A DNA stretch of 6,775 nt, taken from contig CAIMEK010000957.1 in assembly GCA_903839965.1 (NCBI GenBank), positions 1 to 6,775 on the forward strand, in the 5' to 3' direction. The notes under the pieces are model-generated. The model saw only the letters and a list, made by a program, of their open reading frames with translations. It made no database searches and had not been told where the DNA came from. Position numbers and translations under genes: made by a program. This DNA is from an uncultured Acetobacteraceae bacterium. GTDB lineage: Bacteria > Pseudomonadota > Alphaproteobacteria > Acetobacterales > Acetobacteraceae. The stretch's first letter is position 1. Each line of letters begins with the position of its first letter. Positions 1-6,226 of the stretch are shown piece by piece.

Positions 1-126
1 CGCCAGCGCCTCCAGCGCGTAGTGGCTGCAGCTCGGCTCAAAGCGGCACTGCGCGCCGATGACCGGCCGCAGCGTCCATTGGTAGGCCACCACGCCGGCC
101 GACAGCACGCGGGCGCCCCAGGTCAT
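1..126 (-). CDS. yidD: YidD membrane protein insertion efficiency factor (partial, N-terminal 42 residues)
   Basis: YidD is a small, membrane-associated protein that assists YidC/Sec-dependent insertion of inner-membrane proteins. Only the first 42 codons are present; the gene runs off the left edge. The reading shows a short hydrophobic, amphipathic N-terminus (residues 7-15), then the family signature C-R-F-E-P-S-C-S-H-Y at residues 27-36, with both conserved cysteines and the Ser-x-Tyr-type tail. The start is an ATG whose first bases overlap the rnpA stop as ATGA (positions 123-126), so translation is probably coupled to rnpA. The order rpmH-rnpA-yidD is the usual bacterial arrangement, normally followed by yidC, which would lie beyond the window. 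The family call is firm; the full length cannot be judged. Confidence 0.9.
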   Translation of the reverse strand, partial: MTWGARVLSAGVVAYQWTLRPVIGAQCRFEPSCSHYALEALA

Positions 127-467
127 GGCCCGGCGCCGACACGTTCGAGGGCACGGCGCAGATCGTCCATCAGCGCGGTGAATTTGCGCCCGCGGGTCGT
201 TGCCCGGCCCACCAGCACCAGGTCTACCCCGCGCACCGGCGTCTCGCGCAACAGCAATCGCGCGGCTTCCTTCATGCGACGACGCGTGCGGTTGCGCACC
301 ACGGCGTTGCCCACCTTCCTGGTGACCGTGAAGCCCAGGCGCGCGGGTCCACCATCGGGCCGCGCCAACGCCTGCAGTACCAGCCCGGTCGACGGCACCT
401 TGCGCCCCGACGCGGCCACACGCAGGAATTCGGCACGGCGCTGCAGGCGCTCCGGCGCCGGCGCCAC
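123..467 (-). CDS. rnpA: Ribonuclease P protein component
   Basis: This is the protein subunit of RNase P. With the catalytic RNA it removes the 5' leader from precursor tRNAs in the cytoplasm. The product is 114 residues, normal for the family. The diagnostic RNR segment is clear: R-L-G-F-T-V-T-R-K at residues 43-51, then N-A-V-V-R-N-R-T-R-R-R-M-K-E-A at 54-68, a basic helix that contacts the RNA. The start is GTG at 465-467, preceded on the minus strand by GGAG (474-477) six bases away. The gene begins 11 nt after the rpmH stop and its TGA overlaps the yidD ATG, so the three genes form one operon. There is no separate promoter in the 11-nt gap; expression presumably depends on the promoter ahead of rpmH. 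Confidence 0.95.
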   Translation of the reverse strand: MAPAPERLQRRAEFLRVAASGRKVPSTGLVLQALARPDGGPARLGFTVTRKVGNAVVRNRTRRRMKEAARLLLRETPVRGVDLVLVGRATTRGRKFTALMDDLRRALERVGAGP

Positions 468-478
468 CGCCCGCTCCG

Positions 479-613
479 TCAGGCCGACAGGCGTTTGCGG
501 CCCTTGGCGCGGCGATTCGCCAGCACCTTGCGGCCGCCGACGGTTGCCATGCGGGCGCGGAAGCCGTGACGGCGCTTGCGGACAAGCTTCGACGGTTGAT
601 AGGTGCGCTTCAC
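479..613 (-). CDS. rpmH: 50S ribosomal protein L34
   Basis: L34 is a small, very basic protein of the large ribosomal subunit. The product is 44 residues, the normal length, beginning M-K-R-T-Y-Q-P-S and carrying the family core R-R-H-G-F-R-A-R-M (residues 14-22), G-G-R-K-V-L-A-N-R-R (26-35) and K-G-R-K-R-L-S-A at the end. I chose the GTG at 611-613 because it gives the canonical N-terminus and has GGAG (minus strand, 620-623) six bases upstream. An in-frame ATG at 665-667 would add 18 residues unrelated to L34 and lies in the leader. It is the first gene of the rpmH-rnpA-yidD operon, with a recognisable promoter about 100 nt upstream. Confidence 0.97.
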   Translation of the reverse strand: MKRTYQPSKLVRKRRHGFRARMATVGGRKVLANRRAKGRKRLSA

Positions 614-645
614 GACACTCTCCGATATGACTTCAGGACCGCCGA

Positions 646-660
646 CCGCCGGGACGGCGG
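646..660 (-). other. Short perfect hairpin in the rpmH leader
   Basis: A 6-bp perfect stem with a three-base loop (CCGCCG, TCC, CGGCGG read on the minus strand). It lies between the predicted rpmH transcription start and the rpmH ribosome binding site. No T-run follows, so it is not a standard intrinsic terminator. It could shape the leader RNA, but at this base composition such a stem can also arise by chance. Confidence 0.35.
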
Positions 661-708
661 AACGCACGATGGCGGGGCCTTCTCCGGCCGGTCCCGTGCA
701 GGCGGCGG

Positions 709-738
709 CTTATAGGGGGGCGCCGGCCAACCCGTCAA
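709..738 (-). promoter_or_regulatory. Predicted sigma-70-type promoter of the rpmH-rnpA-yidD operon
   Basis: On the minus strand a -35 box TTGACG (733-738) and a -10 box TATAAG (709-714) are separated by 18 nt. Both are close to the housekeeping consensus and stand out in an otherwise GC-saturated region. The predicted start of transcription is near 702, giving a leader of roughly 90 nt before the rpmH GTG. A second GTTGAC lies 15 bp further upstream (749-754). Position and orientation fit a strong promoter for a ribosomal protein operon. The boxes are seen; activity is inferred. Confidence 0.65.
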
Positions 739-900
739 CCATCCCGGGGTCAACGCTCGCGTGCCGGCGACGCGGACCGCCGGGAAAGGCGGGTGCGTCA
801 TGGCTGACCGCGACCTCGCCGTGATAGCTACCGGCGCTGCCCTGGCGGCGCATGGCGGCCAGCCGACCCTGCCCGCCGACGCCGCCGGGCCGGATTGAAC

Positions 901-906
901 AGAGGA
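901..906 (+). promoter_or_regulatory. Ribosome binding site deciding the tam start
   Basis: AGAGGA, eight bases before the ATG at 915-917. It supports this start over the longer frame beginning at 852, which has no comparable Shine-Dalgarno match. Confidence 0.7.
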
Positions 907-914
907 ACCAGGAC

Positions 915-1697
915 ATGCAATGGGACCCCGCGGTCTACCTGCACTACGCCGATGAGCGGCTGCGCCCGGCGCTCGACCTGTTGGCGCGGGTGCCCCCGAT
1001 CGGCACGCAGATGGCCGCTCCCGCGCGCGTGGTCGACCTGGGCTGCGGGGCCGGCAACGTCACCGCCATCCTGCAGCGCCGCTTCCCCGCCGCCGCCGTG
1101 CTGGGGGTCGACGGCTCGGCCCCCATGCTGGCCAAGGCGCGCGCCAGCGTCCCGGGCTGCGCCTTCGTCGAGGCCGACATCGCGGCCTGGCGGCCGGACG
1201 CGGCCCCGGAGCTGATCTTTTCGAACGCGGCGTTGCACTGGCTGGGCGGGCACGCGACGCTGTTCCCCGGCCTGCTCGGCAGGCTGGCGCCGGGCGGGGT
1301 GCTGGCGGTGCAGATGCCCGCCATGCACGATGCCCCGTTCCGCGCCCTGCAGTACGACGTGGCGGCGCACGGGCCCTGGGCGAGCCTGCTGGCGGGCGTC
1401 GCCTCGGCGCCGCCGATCCTGACCGCCGCCGCCTACTGGGACCTGCTGCGGCCCCGCTGCGCGGCGCTCGACATGTGGGAAACCACCTACCTGCACGCGC
1501 TGCAAGGCGAGGATGCGGTGGCGCAATGGGCCTCGGGCAGCAGCCTGCGGCCGTTCCTCGATCCGCTGCCGACGGGGCTGCGCGAAGATTTCCTGCGCGC
1601 CTACCGCGCCGCGCTGGAGCCGCACTATCCGCGCCGCCCGGACGGCAGCACGCTGCTGCCGTTCCGCCGGCTCTTCATGGTGGCGACGGTGGCCTGA
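915..1697 (+). CDS. tam: Trans-aconitate 2-methyltransferase
   Basis: Predicted to transfer a methyl group from S-adenosylmethionine to trans-aconitate, a spontaneous by-product of the citric acid cycle enzyme aconitase that inhibits it; the enzyme is cytosolic. The product is 260 residues (the E. coli enzyme is about 250). Evidence: the Tam-like N-terminus M-Q-W-D-P-A-V-Y-L with E14-R-L-R-P (14-18), the SAM-binding motif I V-D-L-G-C-G-A-G-N at 40-48, the acidic motif G-V-D-G-S at 64-68 (D66), S-N-A-A-L-H-W-L at 103-110 and L-A-P-G-G at 124-128. All are typical of class I methyltransferases, and the N-terminus and the S-N-A-x-x-H-W block point to Tam. The start at 915 is preferred over an in-frame ATG at 852 because AGAGGA (901-906) lies eight bases before it and the family N-terminus begins there. 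It stands alone on the plus strand. The substrate is inferred from homology; another small carboxylic acid is possible. Confidence 0.88.
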   Translation: MQWDPAVYLHYADERLRPALDLLARVPPIGTQMAAPARVVDLGCGAGNVTAILQRRFPAAAVLGVDGSAPMLAKARASVPGCAFVEADIAAWRPDAAPELIFSNAALHWLGGHATLFPGLLGRLAPGGVLAVQMPAMHDAPFRALQYDVAAHGPWASLLAGVASAPPILTAAAYWDLLRPRCAALDMWETTYLHALQGEDAVAQWASGSSLRPFLDPLPTGLREDFLRAYRAALEPHYPRRPDGSTLLPFRRLFMVATVA

Positions 1698-2849
1698 CTA
1701 CGCTTCGTCCAACCCGTCGTCGAACACCACGTCGCGGTGCACGTGCACCGACATCAGCAATCCGAAACCCACCATCACGGTGATCATCGCCGAGCCGCCG
1801 TGCGACACCAGCGGCAGCGGCACGCCGCCCACCGGGATGACCCCCATCACCATGGCCACGTTGACGAACACGTAGAGAAAAAAATTCATGCCGATGCCGA
1901 GCGCGAGCAGGCGGCCGTACTGGTGGTGGCAGCGCAGCGCGATGCCCATGGCGCCCAGCCCGATCAGCGCCAGCAACCCCAGCAGCAGCAATCCGCCGAC
2001 CAGGCCGAATTCCTCGCCCAGCATGGTGAAAATGAAATCGGTCTGCTTCTCCGGCAGGAAGCTCAGGTGCGACTGGGTCCCCTGCAGATAGCCCTTGCCC
2101 CACATCCCGCCCGAACCCAGCGCGATCTTGCTCTGGATGATGTTGTAGCCGGCCCCCAACGGGTCGCTCTCGGGGTTGAGGAAGGTGGTGATGCGGGCGC
2201 GCTGGTAGTCGTGCAGGTGGCCGTAGGCCAGCGGCGCCGCCAGGCCGACCGCCGCCGCCCCCAGCCCCACCTTCCACCAGCGCACACCGGCCGCCAGGAA
2301 CACCGAGGCGCCCACCGCGGCGGTGATCACCGCGGTGCCCAGGTTCGGTTCCTTCACGATCAACACCACCGGCACCGCCACCGCCAGCGCCGGCGGGATC
2401 AGGAACAGCGGGTTGCCCATCCGCTCCCAGGTCGCCTTGTGGAACCAGGAGGCCAGCGCCATCACCAGCGCGATCTTCATCATCTCGCTGGGCTGCCACT
2501 GCATCCCGGCGAGCTCGATCCAGCGCTGCGCCCCCTTGCCCACATGCCCCATGCGCAGCACCAGCACCAGCAGCACCAGCCCGCCCGCATAGGCGAACCA
2601 GGACAGTCTGGCGAGGAAGCGGATGTCCATCAGGGCGATCGACAGCATCAGCAGCAGCCCGAAAGCGAAGCGCAGCACATGTCGCGTCGCATAGGGCTCG
2701 GCCGCGCCGCCGGCGGCCGAATACAACGCGACGTAGCCCACCCCCGCCAGCAGGCACAGCAGCATCACGTAGGTCCAGGGAACGCGCCACAGCTTGCCGG
2801 TCAGCCCGAACGAGGTTTCGCGCAGCAGCCGCCGCTCCAGCAGGCTCAT
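1698..2849 (-). CDS. rodA: RodA, SEDS-family peptidoglycan glycosyltransferase of the elongasome
   Basis: RodA polymerises lipid II into glycan strands in the inner membrane, working in a complex with PBP2 during lateral wall growth. The product is 383 residues with about ten hydrophobic segments, the usual SEDS topology. Family landmarks: A-Q-R-W-I at 107-111, Q-P-S-E-M-M-K at 119-125, K-E-P-N-L-G-T-A at 166-173, F-L-N-P at 223-226, K-Q-T-D-F-I-F-T-M-L-G-E-E at 268-280, and P-L-V-S-H-G-G-S at 346-353. D271 in the T-D-F-I-F block aligns with the aspartate shown to be essential in other RodA proteins. The start ATG has GGGGAG (2857-2862) seven bases upstream and overlaps the mrdA stop as ATGA, indicating coupled translation. 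The same frame stays open for about a kilobase upstream, but that part is antisense-free shadow of mrdA. The TAG stop abuts the tam stop with no gap, and no terminator is visible. Confidence 0.96.
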   Translation of the reverse strand: MSLLERRLLRETSFGLTGKLWRVPWTYVMLLCLLAGVGYVALYSAAGGAAEPYATRHVLRFAFGLLLMLSIALMDIRFLARLSWFAYAGGLVLLVLVLRMGHVGKGAQRWIELAGMQWQPSEMMKIALVMALASWFHKATWERMGNPLFLIPPALAVAVPVVLIVKEPNLGTAVITAAVGASVFLAAGVRWWKVGLGAAAVGLAAPLAYGHLHDYQRARITTFLNPESDPLGAGYNIIQSKIALGSGGMWGKGYLQGTQSHLSFLPEKQTDFIFTMLGEEFGLVGGLLLLGLLALIGLGAMGIALRCHHQYGRLLALGIGMNFFLYVFVNVAMVMGVIPVGGVPLPLVSHGGSAMITVMVGFGLLMSVHVHRDVVFDDGLDEA

Positions 2850-4726
2850 TGCGTGTCTCCCCGCCCCAGCGGCGCCATGCGATCGGCGACGCGCTGCGGC
2901 GGGTCGCGGCGGGCCGCCGGGTCGCGGGTCAACACGTCGGCCATGATGTCGCGCGCCACCGGGGCCGCCGCCGCCGCTCCCGCGTTGCCGTGCTCGACCA
3001 CCACCGACAGGGCGTAGCGCGGCGCATCGTAGGGCGCGAAGGCCACGAACAACGCATGCGGACGGTATTCCCAGGGCAGGTTCTCGGACTTGAAGCCGCG
3101 TTCGCGCTGCTCGCGGGTCACCCGGCGCACCTGGGAGGAGCCGGTCTTGCCGGCCAGCTGCACCCCGGGGATGGTCAGCTTCGCAATCGAGGCCGTGCCG
3201 CCGGGCTCGTTCACCACCTGGTACATGCCCTCGCGCACCGCGCGCAGGTCGCGCTCGGCCAGCCCAAGCTGCGGCCACGTCTCGGGCAGCACGCCCTTCT
3301 GCAGCACGCCGCCCACCGTGCGGGTCAGGTGCGGCTGCACCGCACGCCCGGTCGCCAGCCGCGAGGCCATCACCGCCAGCGACAGCGGCGTGAGCTGCAG
3401 GAACCCCTGGCCGATGCCGTGCACGATGGTGTCGCCGAGGTTCCACGCCTTGCCCTGGGCGATCCGCCAGCCCCGCGTCGGCACCAGGCCGGAGCGCGCC
3501 CCGGGCAGTTCGATGTCCAGCGACACCCCCAGCCCGAACCGGTTCGCCATCGCCGCGATGTGATCCATGCCGGTGCGCAGCGCCACCTGGTAGAAATACA
3601 CGTCGCAGGAATTCTTCAGCCCGCCGCGCAGGTCGAGCGATCCGTGCCCGCCGGTGCGCCAGCAATGGAAGCGGGTGTCGCCGATGTCGAGGTAGCCCGG
3701 GCAGTTCAGCAACTGCGTCTGGGTGATGGCGTGCGACTCCAGCCCGGCCAGCCCCACCACCATCTTGAAGGTCGAGCCCGGCGCGTACAGCCCGGCCGCC
3801 GCCTTGTTGATCAGCGGGGCGCGGCGGTTGCTGGTCCACTCGACCCATTGCGCCTGCGACACGCCGGAGTTGAACACGCTGGGGTCGAACGACGGGTTGG
3901 TGGCCATCGCCAGCACCTCGCCGTTGCGGCAGTCCATCACCACCGCGCTGGCGCTCTCCTCGCCCAGCCGCGCCAGCACGGCCTTCTGCAGCTCGCTGTC
4001 GATGGTCAGGCCGATATCCTGGCCCTGCTTGCCCTCCTGGCGGTCCAGTTCGCGAATCATCCGCCCGACCGCATTCACCTCATACTGCACCGTGCCGGCC
4101 CGGCCGCGCAGCGTCAGGTCGTGGTATTTCTCCAGCCCCGCCCGGCCGATGCGCAACCCGGGCAGCGACAGCATCGGGTCGTCGGCGACATCGTCCTCGT
4201 TGGGCGGCGCCACGTATCCCAGGAGATGCGCCAGCGTGCTGCCGAACGGGTAAAGCCGGGTGGTGCCGACATCGACCAGAATGCCGGGCAGGTCGGGCGC
4301 ATTGACCTCGATGCGCGCCATGTCCTCCCAGGTGAGGAATTCGCGCACCACCACGGGGATGAACCGGCGATGGCGATGCACCTCGCGCTCGATGCGCAGC
4401 CGCTCGAACTCGGCCGGCGGCACGATGCGGGAAAAGTTCTCCAGCGTGGCGCCGACGTTGTCGGCCTGCTCGGCGATCAGCAGGGCGCGCCAGTTCGAAC
4501 GGTTGCCCGCCACCGCCACGCCGAAACGGTCGAGCAGGCGGCCCCGCGGGGCGGCCACGAGGCGCGTGCTGACCCGGTTGGTTTCGGCCAGCGTCGCATA
4601 GCGCGCGCCCTCCACCACCTGCACCTGGTAGAGCTTGGCGCCGAGCAGACCCAGCGCGCCCACCTGGCCGGCGGCCAGCAACAGCGCCCGGCGGGTGAAC
4701 ACCGCCCTTCGCCGGTCCCCTTTCAT
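2846..4726 (-). CDS. mrdA: Penicillin-binding protein 2, elongasome transpeptidase
   Basis: PBP2 cross-links new glycan strands made by RodA and activates RodA; it is anchored in the inner membrane with its catalytic part in the periplasm. The product is 626 residues, normal for the family. Order: short basic cytosolic tail (1-13), one membrane anchor (about 14-34), the pedestal region beginning R-L-V-A-A-P-R-G-R-L-L-D-R (55-67) with R-x-Y-P at 157-160, then the transpeptidase domain (about 250-600). The active-site triad is present: S318-T-F-K321, S373-C-D375 (SxD, usual for PBP2 rather than SxN) and K527-T-G529. C342, C355, H361 and C374 form a likely metal site. The ATG at 4724-4726 overlaps the mreD stop as ATGA, and I see no strong Shine-Dalgarno ahead of it, so initiation probably relies on coupling. 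The frame stays open to 5461 upstream, but that overlaps mreD and shows no homology. Confidence 0.97.
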   Translation of the reverse strand: MKGDRRRAVFTRRALLLAAGQVGALGLLGAKLYQVQVVEGARYATLAETNRVSTRLVAAPRGRLLDRFGVAVAGNRSNWRALLIAEQADNVGATLENFSRIVPPAEFERLRIEREVHRHRRFIPVVVREFLTWEDMARIEVNAPDLPGILVDVGTTRLYPFGSTLAHLLGYVAPPNEDDVADDPMLSLPGLRIGRAGLEKYHDLTLRGRAGTVQYEVNAVGRMIRELDRQEGKQGQDIGLTIDSELQKAVLARLGEESASAVVMDCRNGEVLAMATNPSFDPSVFNSGVSQAQWVEWTSNRRAPLINKAAAGLYAPGSTFKMVVGLAGLESHAITQTQLLNCPGYLDIGDTRFHCWRTGGHGSLDLRGGLKNSCDVYFYQVALRTGMDHIAAMANRFGLGVSLDIELPGARSGLVPTRGWRIAQGKAWNLGDTIVHGIGQGFLQLTPLSLAVMASRLATGRAVQPHLTRTVGGVLQKGVLPETWPQLGLAERDLRAVREGMYQVVNEPGGTASIAKLTIPGVQLAGKTGSSQVRRVTREQRERGFKSENLPWEYRPHALFVAFAPYDAPRYALSVVVEHGNAGAAAAAPVARDIMADVLTRDPAARRDPPQRVADRMAPLGRGDTQ

Positions 4727-5271
4727 GCGCGCGCCGGCTCGGCGACGGTCGCATGCGCCCGCGCGAGAATCGCCGCGAGCAGCGGATACAGGCCGGCCGA
4801 CAAAGCGAGCTGGAACAGCGCCGGCCCCACCGGCAGCAGCCGGAAGGTCAGCAGCGAGGTCAGCCCCCATTGCAGGACGGCGGCGGCGGCGGCGACGACC
4901 ATGAAGGCGAACCAGATCCGCAGGAAGCCCTGCCGGGTCAGCATGTGCCGCCAGCGCAGCGCGAAGCCATGCGCGCTGAGCAGGATGAGCACGCCGACGC
5001 CGACCGGGCCGTAGCCCAGCAGGTCGGCCAGCACGCCCAGCCCGAACACCAGCAGCGGCGGCAGCGAGGCGGGACGGAACAGCGACCAGAAGAACACGCA
5101 GCCCAGCGCCAGGGCGCCCTGCAGCTCGGCCTGCCCGGGCAGGCCAAGCGGGCCCGCCGTCAGCAGCAGCAGCAGGACGGTCGTGGCTCCCGGAAAGCTG
5201 CGCCGGGCGGCAACGTCCAGCAGCCGCCCCAGGCTTGGCCGTGGACGCACGCCGGGGGTGCGCTCGTCCAT
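4723..5271 (-). CDS. mreD: Rod shape-determining protein MreD
   Basis: MreD is an inner-membrane partner of MreC in the elongasome. The product is 182 residues, mostly hydrophobic, with about five or six membrane segments (roughly 29-45, 50-65, 70-86, 89-104, 118-135, 150-170). The family-like core F-W-S-L-F-R-P-A-S-L-P-P (61-72) followed by G-x-L-A-D-L-L-G-Y-G-P-V-G (79-91), with the conserved in-membrane Asp83, supports the assignment together with the position between mreC and mrdA. The ATG at 5269-5271 shares one base with the mreC stop (TGATG); GGAG at 5283-5286 lies 11 bases upstream. A hydrophilic Pro/Arg-rich N-terminus of about 25 residues precedes the first membrane segment. Two five-unit trinucleotide runs encode Leu33-37 and Ala127-131. 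MreD sequences diverge strongly, so context carries much of the weight. Confidence 0.93.
   Translation of the reverse strand: MDERTPGVRPRPSLGRLLDVAARRSFPGATTVLLLLLTAGPLGLPGQAELQGALALGCVFFWSLFRPASLPPLLVFGLGVLADLLGYGPVGVGVLILLSAHGFALRWRHMLTRQGFLRIWFAFMVVAAAAAVLQWGLTSLLTFRLLPVGPALFQLALSAGLYPLLAAILARAHATVAEPARA
4878..4894. repeat. Trinucleotide run of about five CGG units inside mreD
   Basis: A perfect CGG/GCC run encoding Ala127-131 in a late membrane segment of MreD. It may simply reflect strong GCC codon preference for alanine. Confidence 0.75.
5161..5175. repeat. Trinucleotide run (CAG)5 inside mreD
   Basis: Five perfect CAG units on the plus strand, read as CTG on the coding strand and encoding Leu33-37 in the first membrane segment of MreD. 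Length changes would keep the frame and alter the segment by one leucine. Confidence 0.8.
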
Positions 5272-6134
5272 CAGTGCCGGCGCTCCGCCTGACCCGTCCC
5301 CGGCGCCTCGGGCCCCAGCGCGTCGCGCAGGCCGTAATTGAACAGCCGCAAGATCTCCAGCCGGCCGAGCTGGGCGGCGGGCTCCACTTCCGGCACGTTC
5401 TGGGCGCTGTAATGGACGGTGCCGACCGGCAGGCCGGCCGGGAAGGCGTTGGCCTCGGCACTGGTCACCACCCGTTCGCCCTCGACGGGCCGCACCCCCT
5501 CGGTCCAGTAGTTCAGCCGGGGCCGCGGCCCGTTGGTGCCGGTCAGGATGGCGCGGCCGCGACTGCTTTCAAGGATGACGGGTATCCTGCTGTTCAGGTC
5601 GGTCAGCAGCAGCACCCGCACCGTGCGCGCGCCCACTTCGGTCACCCGGCCCACCAGCCCGCGGTCGTCCAGCGCGATCTGGCCTTTGGTGATGCCGTGG
5701 TTCGGGCCGGCCGAGAGCAGCACGGCGCGGGCGTAGACCCCGCCGGCATCGGCCACCACCCGGGCGGTCACGAAACTGGCCGTCGGGTCCGGAATCCACC
5801 GCAGATTGGCCTTGAACGCCCCGTTTTCGGCGTCCAGCGCCAGCGCGATCGCCTGCCACTTGCGCAACTGCTCGTTCTCTTCGCGCAGCCGGGCGTTCTC
5901 GCTGGCCAGCGAAAGCAGGTGCCGGGCGCCGTCGGCAACCTCGCGCAGCCGGGCGATCGGCTCGGCGAGCACCCCGTAGATCGGCGCCACCGCGTCGGAC
6001 AGCGCCATGCGCGCGCGCTCGGCCATGACCGTGTCGGCCTTGCCCAGCAACATCAGCCCGAACGCAGCCGCCATCAGCACCGGCAAGGTGATCTTGGCCA
6101 GCGCCTGCCGTACCGGGATGGACAGTCGGATCAC
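5271..6134 (-). CDS. mreC: Rod shape-determining protein MreC
   Basis: MreC is a bitopic inner-membrane protein whose periplasmic domain self-associates and binds PBP2, shifting it to its active form. The product is 287 residues. Order: short cytosolic N-terminus, membrane segment at about 12-31, coiled-coil helix at about 60-105 with heptad-like L-x-x-E-N-x-x-L-x-x-E-N-x-x-L (75-90), then the beta-domain pair (about 118-270). It carries L-L-T-D-L-N-S-R-I-P-V (176-186) and the hallmark F-P-A-G-L-P-V-G (231-238). The C-terminal tail (about 272-287) is short and charged. The start is GTG at 6132-6134, with AGAGG (6141-6145) six bases upstream; no other suitable start gives the family N-terminus. 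It overlaps mreD by one base and follows mreB after a 92-nt gap. Confidence 0.96.
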   Translation of the reverse strand: MIRLSIPVRQALAKITLPVLMAAAFGLMLLGKADTVMAERARMALSDAVAPIYGVLAEPIARLREVADGARHLLSLASENARLREENEQLRKWQAIALALDAENGAFKANLRWIPDPTASFVTARVVADAGGVYARAVLLSAGPNHGITKGQIALDDRGLVGRVTEVGARTVRVLLLTDLNSRIPVILESSRGRAILTGTNGPRPRLNYWTEGVRPVEGERVVTSAEANAFPAGLPVGTVHYSAQNVPEVEPAAQLGRLEILRLFNYGLRDALGPEAPGTGQAERRH

Positions 6135-6182
6135 TGCCCGCCTCTGCCAGATCTTGGGTTCACGGCCGCGACACTAGTGAGG

Positions 6183-6208
6183 ATGGCGGCGCGATGCCAC
6201 CGCCGCAT
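6183..6208 (-). other. Imperfect inverted repeat in the mreB-mreC gap
   Basis: GGCGG (6185-6189) pairs with CCGCC (6200-6204), with a possible inner two-base-pair GC/GC stem around a GAT loop. It lies 19 nt past the mreB stop. There is no T-run, so it is not a canonical terminator; it could pause transcription or protect the mreB 3' end. The perfect palindrome CACTAGTG (6172-6179) follows it. No clear -35/-10 pair for a separate mreC promoter is visible in this 92-nt gap. Confidence 0.3.
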
Positions 6209-6226
6209 GGGCGGGCCGCGTCTGCC

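Larger units (their letters stand above)
614..914. other. Divergent intergenic region between rpmH and tam
   Basis: About 300 bases without a protein gene. The left part (614 to about 740) is the leader and promoter of the rpmH operon, reading on the minus strand. The right part (about 755-914) must carry expression signals for tam on the plus strand, but I see no convincing sigma-70 boxes there, only the ribosome binding site AGAGGA at 901-906. Small inverted repeats occur at 646-660 and at 777-792 (CCGCC, six-base loop GGGAAA, GGCGG); neither is followed by a T-run. Several reading frames stay open across it on both strands, as expected at this GC content, but none has a recognisable product. 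Confidence 0.7.

Noticed and set aside
22..630. Plus-strand open frame (202 codons) opposite yidD, rnpA and rpmH
   Set aside because: Arg/Thr/Ser-rich shadow over three confidently identified genes.
777..792. CCGCC/GGCGG inverted repeat as a terminator
   Set aside because: The stem is only 5 bp, there is no T-run, and it lies between two divergent genes where no terminator is needed.
804..830. Possible plus-strand promoter for tam (CTGACC with GATAGC or TAGCTA)
   Set aside because: The spacing is only 13-15 nt and both boxes match consensus poorly, so it cannot be supported.
852..914. Longer tam start at 852
   Set aside because: Adds 21 Pro/Arg-rich residues absent from the family and lacks a good ribosome binding site, unlike the ATG at 915.
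1737..3017. Long plus-strand open frame (426 codons) antisense to rodA
   Set aside because: Its translation is dominated by His, Gln, Arg and Pro, typical of a high-GC antisense shadow; it lies over a certain rodA gene and has no recognisable domain.
2850..3848. N-terminal extension of RodA up to 3848
   Set aside because: Lies over mrdA in another frame. The RodA family start, a good ribosome binding site and the ATGA overlap all support 2849.
2849..5014. Very long plus-strand open frame (721 codons) antisense to mrdA and mreD
   Set aside because: Same low-complexity His/Arg/Gln/Ala composition, spans two certain genes, no family features. Length is explained by scarcity of stop codons at this GC content.
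4727..5461. N-terminal extension of PBP2 up to 5461
   Set aside because: The added residues overlap mreD and part of mreC in another frame and are Arg/Ala/Pro-rich. The family N-terminus with its membrane anchor begins at the ATG at 4726.
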